DNA of 64,000 nt from the NCBI RefSeq assembly GCF_007827815.1, contig NZ_VITH01000010.1, positions 132,670 to 196,669 on the forward strand, read 5' to 3'. The notes below the pieces were generated by a model. It had not been told where the DNA came from. It did not search any database and saw only the letters and a list, made by a program, of their open reading frames with translations. The stretch comes from Azospirillum brasilense (GTDB lineage Bacteria; Pseudomonadota; Alphaproteobacteria; Azospirillales; Azospirillaceae). Shown in pieces: positions 55,236 to 63,823 of the stretch (position 1 is its first letter; each line of letters begins with the position of its first letter). The translations under genes and the position numbers were made by a program.

Positions 55236-57025
55236 GTGGGGAGAACTCCTTCCGCCGGGGCGGTTTTACGGCCGGATTTGCGAGAGGTGCGGCGCACGGT
55301 GGTCAGGCGCGTCAGGGGACCGGCGGCGGCCACCAGCGCCAGCGTGATGAGGAGGAGAAGGACGCTCATGGCGCAGACGGCCTCGTAATTGCCGCCGTCC
55401 TTGGCGTTGTAGATCAGCGTGGTCATCACGTTGGTCTTGGGCGTGATGAGGAAGACGGCCACCGACAGCTCCCGGATGATCGGGATGAAGACCAGGAACC
55501 AGCCCGACAGCAGCCCGCCGCCCATCAGCGGGATGGTGATGGACAGGAAGGTCCGCCCCTCCCCCGCACCCAGGCTGCGGGCGGCGCGCTCCAGCTCCGG
55601 CCCGATGCCCTTCAGGATCGACCCGCCATGGGCGTAGGCGATGGGCAGGAAGGTCGCCGCGAAGGCCGCGACCAGCAAAAGCGGTGTGCCGTAGAGGTTG
55701 AGCGGCGCCCGCGTGTAGGCGGCGAAGAAGCCGACCGACATGACGATGCCGGGGATGATGATGGGAACGGTGGTCACCGCGCCGAACAGGCTGGCGCCGA
55801 AGACCATCCGCCGCTCCACGATGTAGGCGACCACGGTGCCGAGCATCACGCACAGCGTCGCGGCGAACGTCGAGAACAGCAGTGAGTTGACGATGGCGGT
55901 GTGCGTCTCCGAATTGCCGAACAGCGCCCACCAGTACCAGTGCAGCGACAGGTTCTCCCACGACAGGCCCTGGCCCCAGGCGCGGGTCAGCGACACCAGC
56001 AGCAGCGCCGCGTAGGGCAGGAACACCGAGACCAGCGGCAGCAGCAGCGCCGCCCCGAAGGCCGGCCAGCGGGCGGCGCCCAGCGCGATCCGCCGCCCCG
56101 CCCGGCTCTTGCCGGAGATGGTGATGAACTGCTTGCGGCCCAGGATGCGGCGGCGCATCCAGAACAGCATGGCGGTGACCAGCAGCAGCGGCATGCAGTA
56201 AGCGGCCGCCATGTAGATTTCCGGCGGGAAGAGCTGGTAGAACTCCGCCAGCTTGGTCGTCACCACCGGGATGCCGGTCGGCGTCAGCAGGAAGGCCGGG
56301 ACACCGAACAGCGTCAGCCCCTGGATGAAGGACAGGATGAAGCTGGCGATCACCGCCGGGGTGACCAGCGGGATCGTGATGCTGAGCATGGTGCGCAGCG
56401 TGCCGGAGCCCAGCGTGGCGGCGGCGTCCTCAAGCTCCACGGCCATCTCGTCGAGCGCGCTCGACACCATGGTGAAGCTGTAGGGGACGGTGTAGATGCC
56501 GCAGATGAAGATCGCCCCGGTCATCGAATAGATGTTCAGCAGCGGCCCGGCCTCCGCCCCGGCGAGCGAGCGCCACAGCGCGTTCAGCCAGCCGGAGTTG
56601 GGCGCCGCCAGCAGAATCCAGCCGGTCGCCCCGATGAAGGACGGGGTGACGAAGGCGGTCATCGTCAGCACGCGGATGGTGCGGCGGAACGGCAGGTCGG
56701 TCCGCGACACCAGCCAGGCCAGCGGCACGCCGATGCCGACGGCGATCACCGCGGTCGCCACGGCGAGGAGCAGCGAGTTGAACAGCGGCTCCAGCAGGTC
56801 CACCGACTGGAAGATGCGCGTGTAGTTGCCGAGCGTCCAGGCGCCGGTGATGTCGTCGTGGAAGCTGTTGTTGAGAACCCAGCCGAAGGGCAGGACCACC
56901 AACAGGAAGAGAAGAAGGGCGACGGCGCCGAAGACCACGGTCCGGGCGAGCGGCACGCGGGCCATCGCCGGGCGCGCGGTCGCCGCGGCTGCGCTGTCTG
57001 GGCTGTCCGTTGAAATGACCCCCAT
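55232..57025 (-). CDS. Fused ABC permease (two transmembrane domains)
   Basis: 597 residues with two binding-protein-dependent permease domains in tandem, about six helices each. Each carries an EAA-loop: ELEDAAATLGSGTLRTMLSI near 220 and ELERAARSLGAGEGRTFLSI near 495. Fused permeases of this size occur in FbpB/ThiP-like importers. ATG 57025 has GGAGG eight bases upstream. The gene follows the binding-protein gene after a 155-bp spacer holding a hairpin element, and overlaps the ATPase start. Confidence 0.92.
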   Translation of the reverse strand: MGVISTDSPDSAAAATARPAMARVPLARTVVFGAVALLLFLLVVLPFGWVLNNSFHDDITGAWTLGNYTRIFQSVDLLEPLFNSLLLAVATAVIAVGIGVPLAWLVSRTDLPFRRTIRVLTMTAFVTPSFIGATGWILLAAPNSGWLNALWRSLAGAEAGPLLNIYSMTGAIFICGIYTVPYSFTMVSSALDEMAVELEDAAATLGSGTLRTMLSITIPLVTPAVIASFILSFIQGLTLFGVPAFLLTPTGIPVVTTKLAEFYQLFPPEIYMAAAYCMPLLLVTAMLFWMRRRILGRKQFITISGKSRAGRRIALGAARWPAFGAALLLPLVSVFLPYAALLLVSLTRAWGQGLSWENLSLHWYWWALFGNSETHTAIVNSLLFSTFAATLCVMLGTVVAYIVERRMVFGASLFGAVTTVPIIIPGIVMSVGFFAAYTRAPLNLYGTPLLLVAAFAATFLPIAYAHGGSILKGIGPELERAARSLGAGEGRTFLSITIPLMGGGLLSGWFLVFIPIIRELSVAVFLITPKTNVMTTLIYNAKDGGNYEAVCAMSVLLLLITLALVAAAGPLTRLTTVRRTSRKSGRKTAPAEGVLPT

Positions 57026-57052
57026 AGGGTCCGCCTCCATTGTCCGTACCAT

Positions 57053-57171
57053 CCCTCGCCCCTCCGGGGAGAGGGTGGCGCCAAAGGCGCCGGGTGAGGG
57101 GGTTGCGCTTTTGCCGAACGTATCGACACGTGCAACCCCCTCACCCTAACCCTCTCCCCAAGGGGAGAGGG
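57053..57171 (+). repeat. Dispersed inverted-repeat element, copy 2
   Basis: Same core (GAGGGGGTTGCGCTTTTGCC) and similar arms as copy 1 at 53161-53279, with an additional small stem GGCGCC-AAA-GGCGCC. It lies between the binding-protein stop (57181) and the permease start (57025), where its RNA could protect the upstream message, as the malE-malF REP element does. Confidence 0.75.
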
Positions 57172-57180
57172 AAACAGCGA

Positions 57181-58236
57181 TCAGCGCACCAGTTCCTTCC
57201 ACTTGGCGATGCCTTCCGCGACCTCCGGGCCGAGGTCGTCGCCGGTGTTGCGGGTCCACTTCAACTGGTCCAGCGACCGCCCTTCCGCCCAGGGCACGTC
57301 CTTGCGCAGCGTCGGCCAGAAGTTCTTCTGGAGGATCATCGACACCTCCGTGGAATAGAGGAAGTTGGTGAACAGCCGGGCGGCGTTCGGGTGCGGGGCC
57401 TTCGCCAGGATGCCGGTGACGCCCAGATTCAGGATGGCGTCGTCGGATGGCGCCACCACGTCGATGGGGTTGCCGGCGGCCTTCTGGGTCAGCGTGTAGC
57501 TGAAGGGCGCGCCGGAACCGACGACGCGCTCACCGGCCAGGATGTCGGTCACGGTGTCGACGTTGGACTGGCCGACCTTCGGCTTCTGCTTGCCGAAGGC
57601 GCGCAGGAAGTCGTCGCCGTACTTGCGGCGGATGGCGACCACCCAGTTCGCCACGTCGCCGGAGAAGGCCGGGCTGCCTGTGGTGATCTTGCCCTGCCAC
57701 TGGTCCTCCAGCAGCGCCTGCCAGCTCTGCGGCGGGGACTGGACCTTGCCCGGCGCGAAGTTGATGCTGGTCAGGCTGATGGCGCCGACATGGAACATCT
57801 TGTCCGGGTCGAGGGTGCGGAAGGCGTCCGGAATGTGCACGCCGTCCACCGGCTCGAAGGGCGCCAGCGCGCCGATCTTCTTCAGCTCGGTGTAGTGCAA
57901 CATGTTGGTGGTGCCCAGCGAGTCGCACTCATGGACGCCGCTCTGCAACTCCATGCGCAGGCGGGTGTAGACGGTCTGCGAGGCTTGGCGGAGCAGGTTG
58001 ACCTCGATGCCCGGATACTTCGCCTTGAAGGCGTCGCGGATCGCCTCCATCGTCTGCTGCTCGTAGGAGCCCCAGTAGAGGGTCAGGGCGCCTTCCTTCT
58101 TGGCAGCGGCGTAGAGCGGATCGTCCGCCGCCGACGCGATGCGCGAGAAGGCGGTGCCGGCCAGCCCGCCGGTCACCAGGGCGGTGCCGACGAGTCCGCC
58201 GGTCTGGAGAAGGCGGCGGCGCGAGAATTCCATCAT
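57181..58236 (-). CDS. ABC transporter periplasmic substrate-binding protein (Tat-exported)
   Basis: 351 residues from ATG 58236. The twin-arginine signal SRRRLLQTGG is followed by a hydrophobic segment and a cleavage site near ASAAD. The mature part is a family 1 / FbpA-like binding protein (LYAAAKKEGALTLYWGSYE, LLEDQWQGKITTGSP, NAARLFTNFLYS). The paired tyrosines that bind iron in FbpA are not evident, so the ligand is probably an organic acid or other small molecule. Tat export suggests folding before secretion. It lies 68 bp after the dehydrogenase gene, in the catabolic unit. Confidence 0.88.
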   Translation of the reverse strand: MMEFSRRRLLQTGGLVGTALVTGGLAGTAFSRIASAADDPLYAAAKKEGALTLYWGSYEQQTMEAIRDAFKAKYPGIEVNLLRQASQTVYTRLRMELQSGVHECDSLGTTNMLHYTELKKIGALAPFEPVDGVHIPDAFRTLDPDKMFHVGAISLTSINFAPGKVQSPPQSWQALLEDQWQGKITTGSPAFSGDVANWVVAIRRKYGDDFLRAFGKQKPKVGQSNVDTVTDILAGERVVGSGAPFSYTLTQKAAGNPIDVVAPSDDAILNLGVTGILAKAPHPNAARLFTNFLYSTEVSMILQKNFWPTLRKDVPWAEGRSLDQLKWTRNTGDDLGPEVAEGIAKWKELVR

Positions 58237-58304
58237 GTTGCCAATCCCTGTCTTGTTGTTGCGGTTCCGCCGTTTCGGCGTCGTTCTTCGTTCTTCAGTA
58301 AAAA

Positions 58305-59075
58305 TCAGTAGTCGCCGGTGGTCGCCCCACCGTCGGCGACGATGGTCTGGCCGGTGACGTAGGCCGCGTCGTCGGACGCCAGGAAGGCGACGACGGCGGC
58401 GATCTCCGCCGGCTTGCCCAGCCGCCCGATGGGCGTCTTCTCCAGCCATTGCGCGCGCACCGCGTCGGGCACGCCCTCGACGATGGCGGTCTCCACGACG
58501 CCCGGAGCGACGGCGTTGACCAGGATGCCGCGGCGCGCCCCTTCCAGGGCGGCGGTGCGGGTCAGCCCGACCACCCCGGCCTTGGAGGCGGAGTAGTTGG
58601 CCTGCCCGAAGGTCCCCAGGATCGCCGTGGAGGCGATGTTGACGATGCGCCCCCAGCCGCGGTCGCCGACCAGCCGGAAGGCCGTCTGGCAGCCCAGCCA
58701 GGTGCCGCGCAGATTCACGTCGATGACGGCGCTCCATTCCGCGTCGGTCATCTTGGGCAGCGAGCGATCGCGGACGATGCCGGCGACGTTGACCATGATG
58801 TCCACGCCCCTGAAAGCCTCGGGCAGGCCGGTCACGGCGGCCCCCCAGCTTTCCCGGTCGGCGACGTTCAGCGCGGTGGCGTGGGCTTGAGCCCCCTCGG
58901 CGCGCAACGCGGCGGCGACGGTCTCGGCGGTCTCTGCCCCGATGTCGGCGACGACGACCGCCGCCCCCTCCGCGGCCAGCCGCTCGCAGACGGCGCACCC
59001 GATGCCGCCGCCGCCGCCGGTGACGAAGGCGACACGGCCGGCGAGACGGTTGGAGTGAGCGACAGCGGAACTCAT
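58305..59075 (-). CDS. Short-chain dehydrogenase (3-hydroxyacyl-CoA / FabG-like)
   Basis: 256 residues, classical SDR: TGGGGGIG (about 20), NVAGIV, Ser in NIASTAI and catalytic YSASK, with the C-terminal PIGRLGKPAEIA typical of FabG/3-hydroxyacyl-CoA dehydrogenase relatives. Its ATG overlaps the MaoC stop by four bases. In this cluster it probably oxidises a 3-hydroxyacyl-CoA made by the hydratases, using NAD(P). Confidence 0.9.
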   Translation of the reverse strand: MSSAVAHSNRLAGRVAFVTGGGGGIGCAVCERLAAEGAAVVVADIGAETAETVAAALRAEGAQAHATALNVADRESWGAAVTGLPEAFRGVDIMVNVAGIVRDRSLPKMTDAEWSAVIDVNLRGTWLGCQTAFRLVGDRGWGRIVNIASTAILGTFGQANYSASKAGVVGLTRTAALEGARRGILVNAVAPGVVETAIVEGVPDAVRAQWLEKTPIGRLGKPAEIAAVVAFLASDDAAYVTGQTIVADGGATTGDY

Positions 59076-59521
59076 GCCTGCGCCTCCTTGCGGGCGATGG
59101 AGAGCACGTCCTCGCCCTCCTGCACGGTCTCGCCGCGCTGGTTCTTCACGGTGATGGCGACGCGGACGATGCCGCGGTCGGGCTTGGAGGCGCTGGGACG
59201 GACCTCCGCCACCTCCGCCTCGTAATGCACGGTATCGCCGGCAAAGACCGGGCCGACGAAACGGCGGCGCGTCTCCAGGAAGGCGAGGATCGCCCAGTCG
59301 TCGATGGCCGAGCGCAGCCCGGTGCTGAGCGAGTGGGTCAGCATGCCATGGGCGATGGTCCGCCCGAAGCCGTTGGCCTTGGCGGCTTCGGCGTCCATGT
59401 GCAGCGGGTTGAAGTCGCCGGTCAGCCCGGCGAACCAGACGATGTGCGCCTCGGTGACAGTGACGCGTGAGGAGCGCGTCCGGTCGCCCGGCTTGATGTC
59501 GTCGAGATGGATGGTGGTCAT
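59072..59521 (-). CDS. MaoC-family (R)-hydratase
   Basis: 149 residues, hotdog fold. The catalytic Asp/His motif appears as DFNPLHMDAEAAKANGFGRTI followed by AHGML. It probably hydrates an enoyl-CoA to the (R)-3-hydroxyacyl-CoA, complementing the crotonase-type enzyme at the end of the unit. It lies 12 bp after the DUF35 gene and overlaps the dehydrogenase start. Confidence 0.9.
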   Translation of the reverse strand: MTTIHLDDIKPGDRTRSSRVTVTEAHIVWFAGLTGDFNPLHMDAEAAKANGFGRTIAHGMLTHSLSTGLRSAIDDWAILAFLETRRRFVGPVFAGDTVHYEAEVAEVRPSASKPDRGIVRVAITVKNQRGETVQEGEDVLSIARKEAQA

Positions 59522-59533
59522 TCTAGGGCACCC

Positions 59534-59947
59534 TCAGTCGGGAGTCCGCGGGCGGAACACGGGGAGGCTGATCGCCTCGTCGAGCTGGTGGAAGGCCACG
59601 GCGAGCGGCAGCCCGGCCCGCAGATCGGCCTCCGCCACCCCCTCGACGCGGGAGAAGACGGTGACGCCCTCCTCCAGCCGGATCAGGGCGCAGACGTAGG
59701 GATCGCCGCGCTGGTTGCCGCGGTGGACGACCGAATAGGTCAGCAGCTCGCCGCGCCCGCTCGCCTCGACCCACTCCGGGCGGGCGTGCGGGGCGTGGAT
59801 GGAATGGGCGCGCGGGTACCACTGGAAGCGCCCGGTCTCCGGGCAGCGCTGGATCAGGAAGCGCCCCTCGCGCGCCGCCTCCCAGAAAGGGGCGGAGGTC
59901 TCGTCCTGGACGGGCGGGATGGTCATGCTGGTCGTTGGGGCGGTCAT
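59534..59947 (-). CDS. DUF35 OB-fold protein with degenerate zinc ribbon
   Basis: 137 residues. The N-terminal rubredoxin-like zinc ribbon and OB-fold (EWVEASGRGELLTYSVVHRG) are as in DUF35 proteins that form complexes with thiolases or hydratases. Of the four zinc cysteines only one remains (RCPETG); the second pair reads HSIH. Such partners are required for activity or substrate channelling of SCP2-type thiolases. The thiolase gene lies eight bases upstream, so a thiolase-DUF35 complex is likely. Confidence 0.88.
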   Translation of the reverse strand: MTAPTTSMTIPPVQDETSAPFWEAAREGRFLIQRCPETGRFQWYPRAHSIHAPHARPEWVEASGRGELLTYSVVHRGNQRGDPYVCALIRLEEGVTVFSRVEGVAEADLRAGLPLAVAFHQLDEAISLPVFRPRTPD

Positions 59948-59955
59948 CAGGCACC

Positions 59956-61122
59956 TTACCGGGCAAGGATGGCGGTGGCGGCGGAGCAGAAGGTGCCGCC
60001 CAGCCCATGGGCCAGGGCGATGCGGGCGTCGGGCACCTGGACGCCCGGCCCCTCGCCGCGGAGCTGGCGGACGCTCTCGATCAGGGTGAAGATGCCGCGC
60101 TTGCCGGGATGGTTGGACGACAGCCCGCCGCCGTCGGTGTTGGTCGGCAGGCGGCCGCCCAGCGTCAGGTTGCCGTCCGCGACGAAGGCGCCGCTCTCCC
60201 CGCGCCCGCAGAAGCCGAGATCCTCCAGCGCCAGCATCGGCGTGATGGTGAAGGCGTCGTAGATCTGCGCCACGTCGATCTCGCCGGGGGTCAGCCCCGC
60301 CATGGCGAAGGCGCGCGGGCCGGACAGCGCCGCCGGGGTGGTCAGGTCGTCGGGAATCTGGCTGTTCTGGGTGCGCGCCACGGCGGCCCCGTAGCCGACC
60401 AGATGGACCGGCGGCTTCTTCAGGTCGCGCGCCCGCTCCCGGCTGGTCATCACGACGGCGCCGCCGCCGTCGGTCACCACGCAGCAGTCCAGCCGGTGCA
60501 GCGGCGACGCGATCATCGGCGAGGCCAGCACGTCGTCCACCGTGATCGGCTTGCGCAGCCGTGCGTCCGGGTTCGTCGCGGCGTGCTCGCGGAAGGTCAC
60601 GGCCACCTGGGCAAGCTGTTCCGGCGTGGTGCCATACAGGTCCATATGGCGACGGGCGAACAGGCCGTAGGTCGAAATCAGCGTCGGCGCGTAGGGAATC
60701 TCATACTGGCCGGGGCCGGCGGGGAAGACGAACGGGTCGAAGGACGGGCTGCTCAGTGGCCACCAGCGCGGGCAGGCGGCGTAGCTGATGACCACCACCT
60801 CGGCCAGCCCGGTGGCGATGGCCGCCGCCGCCTGCCCGGCCTGGAGGATGTAGGAGCAGCCGCCGACGTCGGTGCTGTTCACGTAGGTCGGCGCGATCCC
60901 GATGTATTCGGCCAGTTCGACCACATCCATGGTGCTGCCGCCCTCGGCCCAGTCGCCGGAGGCCGCGCACAGCCCGTCCACGTCCTTCAGCGTCAGCCCG
61001 GCGTCGTCCAGCGCGCCGAGGATGCAGTCCATCTGAAGGGCGAAGGGGTGGACGCGCGGCGCATCCCGGCGGGGCGATTCAAAAACGCCGGCGATGGCCG
61101 CCTTTCCCGAAAGATCGATCAC
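59956..61122 (-). CDS. SCP2-type thiolase (acetyl-CoA acetyltransferase family)
   Basis: 388 residues from GTG 61122; a GTG or ATG further up (to 61161) is possible. Thiolase fold of the lipid-transfer/SCP-x branch: candidate nucleophile Cys in DVGGCSYI (about 87), YDAFTITP, NTDGGGLSSNHPG and the final LAHGLGGTFCS. It probably cleaves a 3-oxoacyl-CoA with free CoA, or acts in a related C-C cleavage. First gene of the leftward unit, divergent from the CoA-transferase across about 440 bp. Confidence 0.88.
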   Translation of the reverse strand: MIDLSGKAAIAGVFESPRRDAPRVHPFALQMDCILGALDDAGLTLKDVDGLCAASGDWAEGGSTMDVVELAEYIGIAPTYVNSTDVGGCSYILQAGQAAAAIATGLAEVVVISYAACPRWWPLSSPSFDPFVFPAGPGQYEIPYAPTLISTYGLFARRHMDLYGTTPEQLAQVAVTFREHAATNPDARLRKPITVDDVLASPMIASPLHRLDCCVVTDGGGAVVMTSRERARDLKKPPVHLVGYGAAVARTQNSQIPDDLTTPAALSGPRAFAMAGLTPGEIDVAQIYDAFTITPMLALEDLGFCGRGESGAFVADGNLTLGGRLPTNTDGGGLSSNHPGKRGIFTLIESVRQLRGEGPGVQVPDARIALAHGLGGTFCSAATAILAR

Positions 61123-61565
61123 GCGCGGGTTGTCCTTTCCTGGTTGTGGAAGGCCGCGCATCGCTGCCGCGACGCGCGCCGAGCGGCTTCAGTGGACAGG
61201 CGATGGGAGTAAAGAGATCACCCGTCTCGGAAATCGCGAAGAATTTCCGATGGCCGGCAGAGAGTTCGATCAGGCCGATCCGCTCCCGGCAAGATCAAGA
61301 CTACCGGACACAGTTCGTGTCACAAGCAGAAAAAACGATGCGGTCCGGTGCACGGAACGCACCAATGTCACACCCGGCTAATCCACGGAACGGTGCCTTC
61401 CATGCACCGGATTGGGCCAAACTAAGCGATTGTTTTCCGGCCGCCGTGGCGCAAGCCTTTGGGTATCGCATTCCCGCCGCCGCCCTGGACCGGACCGGTT
61501 TCCAGCCGGGCGCGCGGCCCCGCCCGGACCGCCTGCGCGGCGTCCGGCCATCCGAAGGATCATGC
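61123..61565. promoter_or_regulatory. Divergent promoter region of the CoA cluster
   Basis: 443 bp between the thiolase and CoA-transferase starts, with no supported gene. It contains a dyad GACAC-AGTTC-GTGTC (61307-61321), a plausible operator for the LysR regulator encoded at 62906. Frames crossing the region from the CoA-transferase have no ribosome site. Confidence 0.45.
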
Positions 61566-62768
61566 ATGCTCAACACCGATACGCAACGCCGCGAAGGCCC
61601 CCTGGCCGGCGTGCGCGTGGTCGATCTCACGCACATGTTGGCCGGCCCCTACAGCACGTGGCTGCTCGGCGCGCTGGGGGCGGAGGTCATCAAGATCGAG
61701 CGTCCCGGCAAGGGCGATTTCACCCGCATCATTGCCCCCTTCAGCGAGGAGGAGAGCATTTACTTCCTCAGCGTCAACCGCAACAAGCGGAGTCTGACGC
61801 TCAACTTGAAGGACGAAAAAGGGAAGGAGATTTTCAAGAGAATTGTCGCCACCTGCGACGTGCTGGTGGAGAACAACCGGGCCGGGGCGATGGACCGGCT
61901 GGGGCTGGGCTACACCGACCTGAAGGCCGTCAATCCGCGGCTGGTCTACGCCTCGATCTCCGGCTTCGGGCAGGACGGCCCCTACCGCCACCGCCCCTGC
62001 TTCGACGTGGTGGCGCAGGCGATGTCCGGCATGATGAGCATCACCGGCGAGCCGGGCGGCGATCCCTGCCGGGTCGGCGCGTCCATCGGCGACATCGGGT
62101 CGAGCCTGTTCGCCGCCGTCGGCATCCTCGCCGCCCTGCAGAAGCGGACGGCCACCGGCGAAGGCAGCTTCATCGACGTGGCGATGCTGGATTGCCAGCT
62201 CGCCCTGATGGAGAACGCCATCGCCCGCTTCCTGAACGCCGGGGAGACGCCGCGGGCGCTGGGCAGCCGCCACCCGCTGATCGCCCCCTTCCAGGCCTTC
62301 CCCACCGCCGACAAGCCGATCGCCATCTGCGTTGACACCAACGAGCAATGGGACCGGATGTGCCGCGCCATGGGGCTGGAGCATCTGCTGTCCGACCCGC
62401 GCTTCCCCACAGGCTCGGCCCGCAACGCCAACCATGCGGAGCTGGAGCCGCTGCTGCGCGAGGTCTTCCTCACCCGCGGGCGCGACGCGTGGCTGGACGC
62501 GATGGAGGACGCCGACGTGCCGGCCAGCCCGATAAACAGCGTGCCGGACGCGCTGAACGATCCCCAGGTGGTCCACCGCAAGATGGTCGTCGAAGTGCCG
62601 GAGGGCTCGGGCAAGCGCTTCGCCGCCGTCCCGATCACCATGCCGGAAGCCCCCCTGCCCGCCGAAAGCCCGGCGCCGCGGCTGGGCGAGCACACCGACG
62701 CGATCCTCGCGGATCTCGGCTTCAGCCCCGACGAGATCGGCGCCTTCCGTCGCGACGCGGTGGTGTGA
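61566..62768 (+). CDS. CaiB/BaiF (class III) CoA-transferase
   Basis: 400 residues from ATG 61566, with GAAGGA seven bases upstream. Family pattern: RVVDLTHMLAGPYSTWLLGALGAEVIKIE near the N-terminus, NNRAGAMDRLGLGY, and a candidate catalytic Asp176 in IGDIGSS. It moves CoA from one acyl-CoA to a free carboxylic acid, activating the substrate imported by the ABC system. Followed by the LysR gene after 137 bp on the same strand. Confidence 0.92.
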   Translation: MLNTDTQRREGPLAGVRVVDLTHMLAGPYSTWLLGALGAEVIKIERPGKGDFTRIIAPFSEEESIYFLSVNRNKRSLTLNLKDEKGKEIFKRIVATCDVLVENNRAGAMDRLGLGYTDLKAVNPRLVYASISGFGQDGPYRHRPCFDVVAQAMSGMMSITGEPGGDPCRVGASIGDIGSSLFAAVGILAALQKRTATGEGSFIDVAMLDCQLALMENAIARFLNAGETPRALGSRHPLIAPFQAFPTADKPIAICVDTNEQWDRMCRAMGLEHLLSDPRFPTGSARNANHAELEPLLREVFLTRGRDAWLDAMEDADVPASPINSVPDALNDPQVVHRKMVVEVPEGSGKRFAAVPITMPEAPLPAESPAPRLGEHTDAILADLGFSPDEIGAFRRDAVV

Positions 62769-62905
62769 TGGCCGGCGGCGCGGAGGGAGAGCGGCGGGTG
62801 GCGGGCGGCGAAGGGGCGCGTGCGGTGCTGGCGGAAATGTTTCATACTGCCGCCGGAATCACTCCCAGCCTCGCCCCGGCTTCCGTCCACAGCCCAAAGG
62901 TCCGC

Positions 62906-63823
62906 ATGGCGCGCCGCCTTCCGCCCCTTCTCGCCCTCCGCGCCTTCGACATCTTCGCCCGCCAGGGCACGGTGCGGGCCGCCGCCGACGAGCTGGCGGT
63001 GTCCCACACGGTGGTGTCGCGCCACATCCAGAATCTGGAACAGGCGGTGGGTGTGAAGCTGGTGGCGAAGTCGGGGCGGGGCCTGTCCCTGACCCGCGAG
63101 GGCATCCGCTACGCCGCCCAGCTCCGCCGCGCCTTCGACCTGATCGGCGAGGCCAGCAACGAGCTGCGCAACGGCGGGATGGAGGCGGTGCACATCTGCT
63201 GCCTCGCCGGGCTGGCCTCGCGCTGCCTGCTCGCGCGCCTGCCCGAGCTGGAGGAGGCGCTGACCGGGCGGGAAGTGATCCTGCAGCCGACCTCGACCCG
63301 CCCCGACTTCAGCCGGGAGGAGGCCGACGCCGAGATCATGTATCTGGAGGATGGCGGCTCCGTCGCCGACGGGCTGCGCTCGGAGATGTTCGCGCGGCCG
63401 CGCATCCTCGCCATCGCCAGCCCGGAGTTCAAGGCGCGCTACCCCGACGTGCGCACGCCCGCCGACCTCGTCGGCCTGCCGCTGATCCACGAGCAGTCCA
63501 CCGGCATGTGGGAAGCCTGGCTGGAGGAGGCCGGCATCGCCGACATCCCCCGGCTGCGCGGCCCCCGGCTGTGGCAGGCGCACCTGACCATCGAGGCGGC
63601 CCGGCTGGGGCGCGGCGTGGCCCTGGTCAGCGATCTGCTGGTGACCGAGCCGCTGGCCAACGGCGAACTGGTGGAGATGGTCGACAGCAACGTCACCATC
63701 GGCGGCTATTACTTCATCGCCCCGGTCCACCGCTGGAACACGCCGGTCATCTCGGCCATCCGGCAATGGCTGCGCGGCGTCTTCCCGCCGGACCAGACCT
63801 CCCCCCTCCAAGGCACCCCATGA
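62906..63823 (+). CDS. LysR-family transcriptional regulator (GcvA-like)
   Basis: 305 residues from ATG 62906. Winged helix-turn-helix in the first 65 residues (LRAFDIFARQGTVRAAADEL, SHTVVSRHIQNLE), then a periplasmic-binding-protein-like effector domain (about 90-295). It resembles GcvA/AmpR-type LysR proteins. It is encoded in the rightward half of the CoA cluster and overlaps the thioesterase start by four bases (ATGA), so it probably controls both divergent units, sensing the acid or its CoA ester. Confidence 0.9.
   Translation: MARRLPPLLALRAFDIFARQGTVRAAADELAVSHTVVSRHIQNLEQAVGVKLVAKSGRGLSLTREGIRYAAQLRRAFDLIGEASNELRNGGMEAVHICCLAGLASRCLLARLPELEEALTGREVILQPTSTRPDFSREEADAEIMYLEDGGSVADGLRSEMFARPRILAIASPEFKARYPDVRTPADLVGLPLIHEQSTGMWEAWLEEAGIADIPRLRGPRLWQAHLTIEAARLGRGVALVSDLLVTEPLANGELVEMVDSNVTIGGYYFIAPVHRWNTPVISAIRQWLRGVFPPDQTSPLQGTP

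Noticed and set aside
61146-61565. 5' extension of the CoA-transferase frame
   Set aside because: No ribosome site; ATG 61566 has a good one and matches the family's N-terminus.
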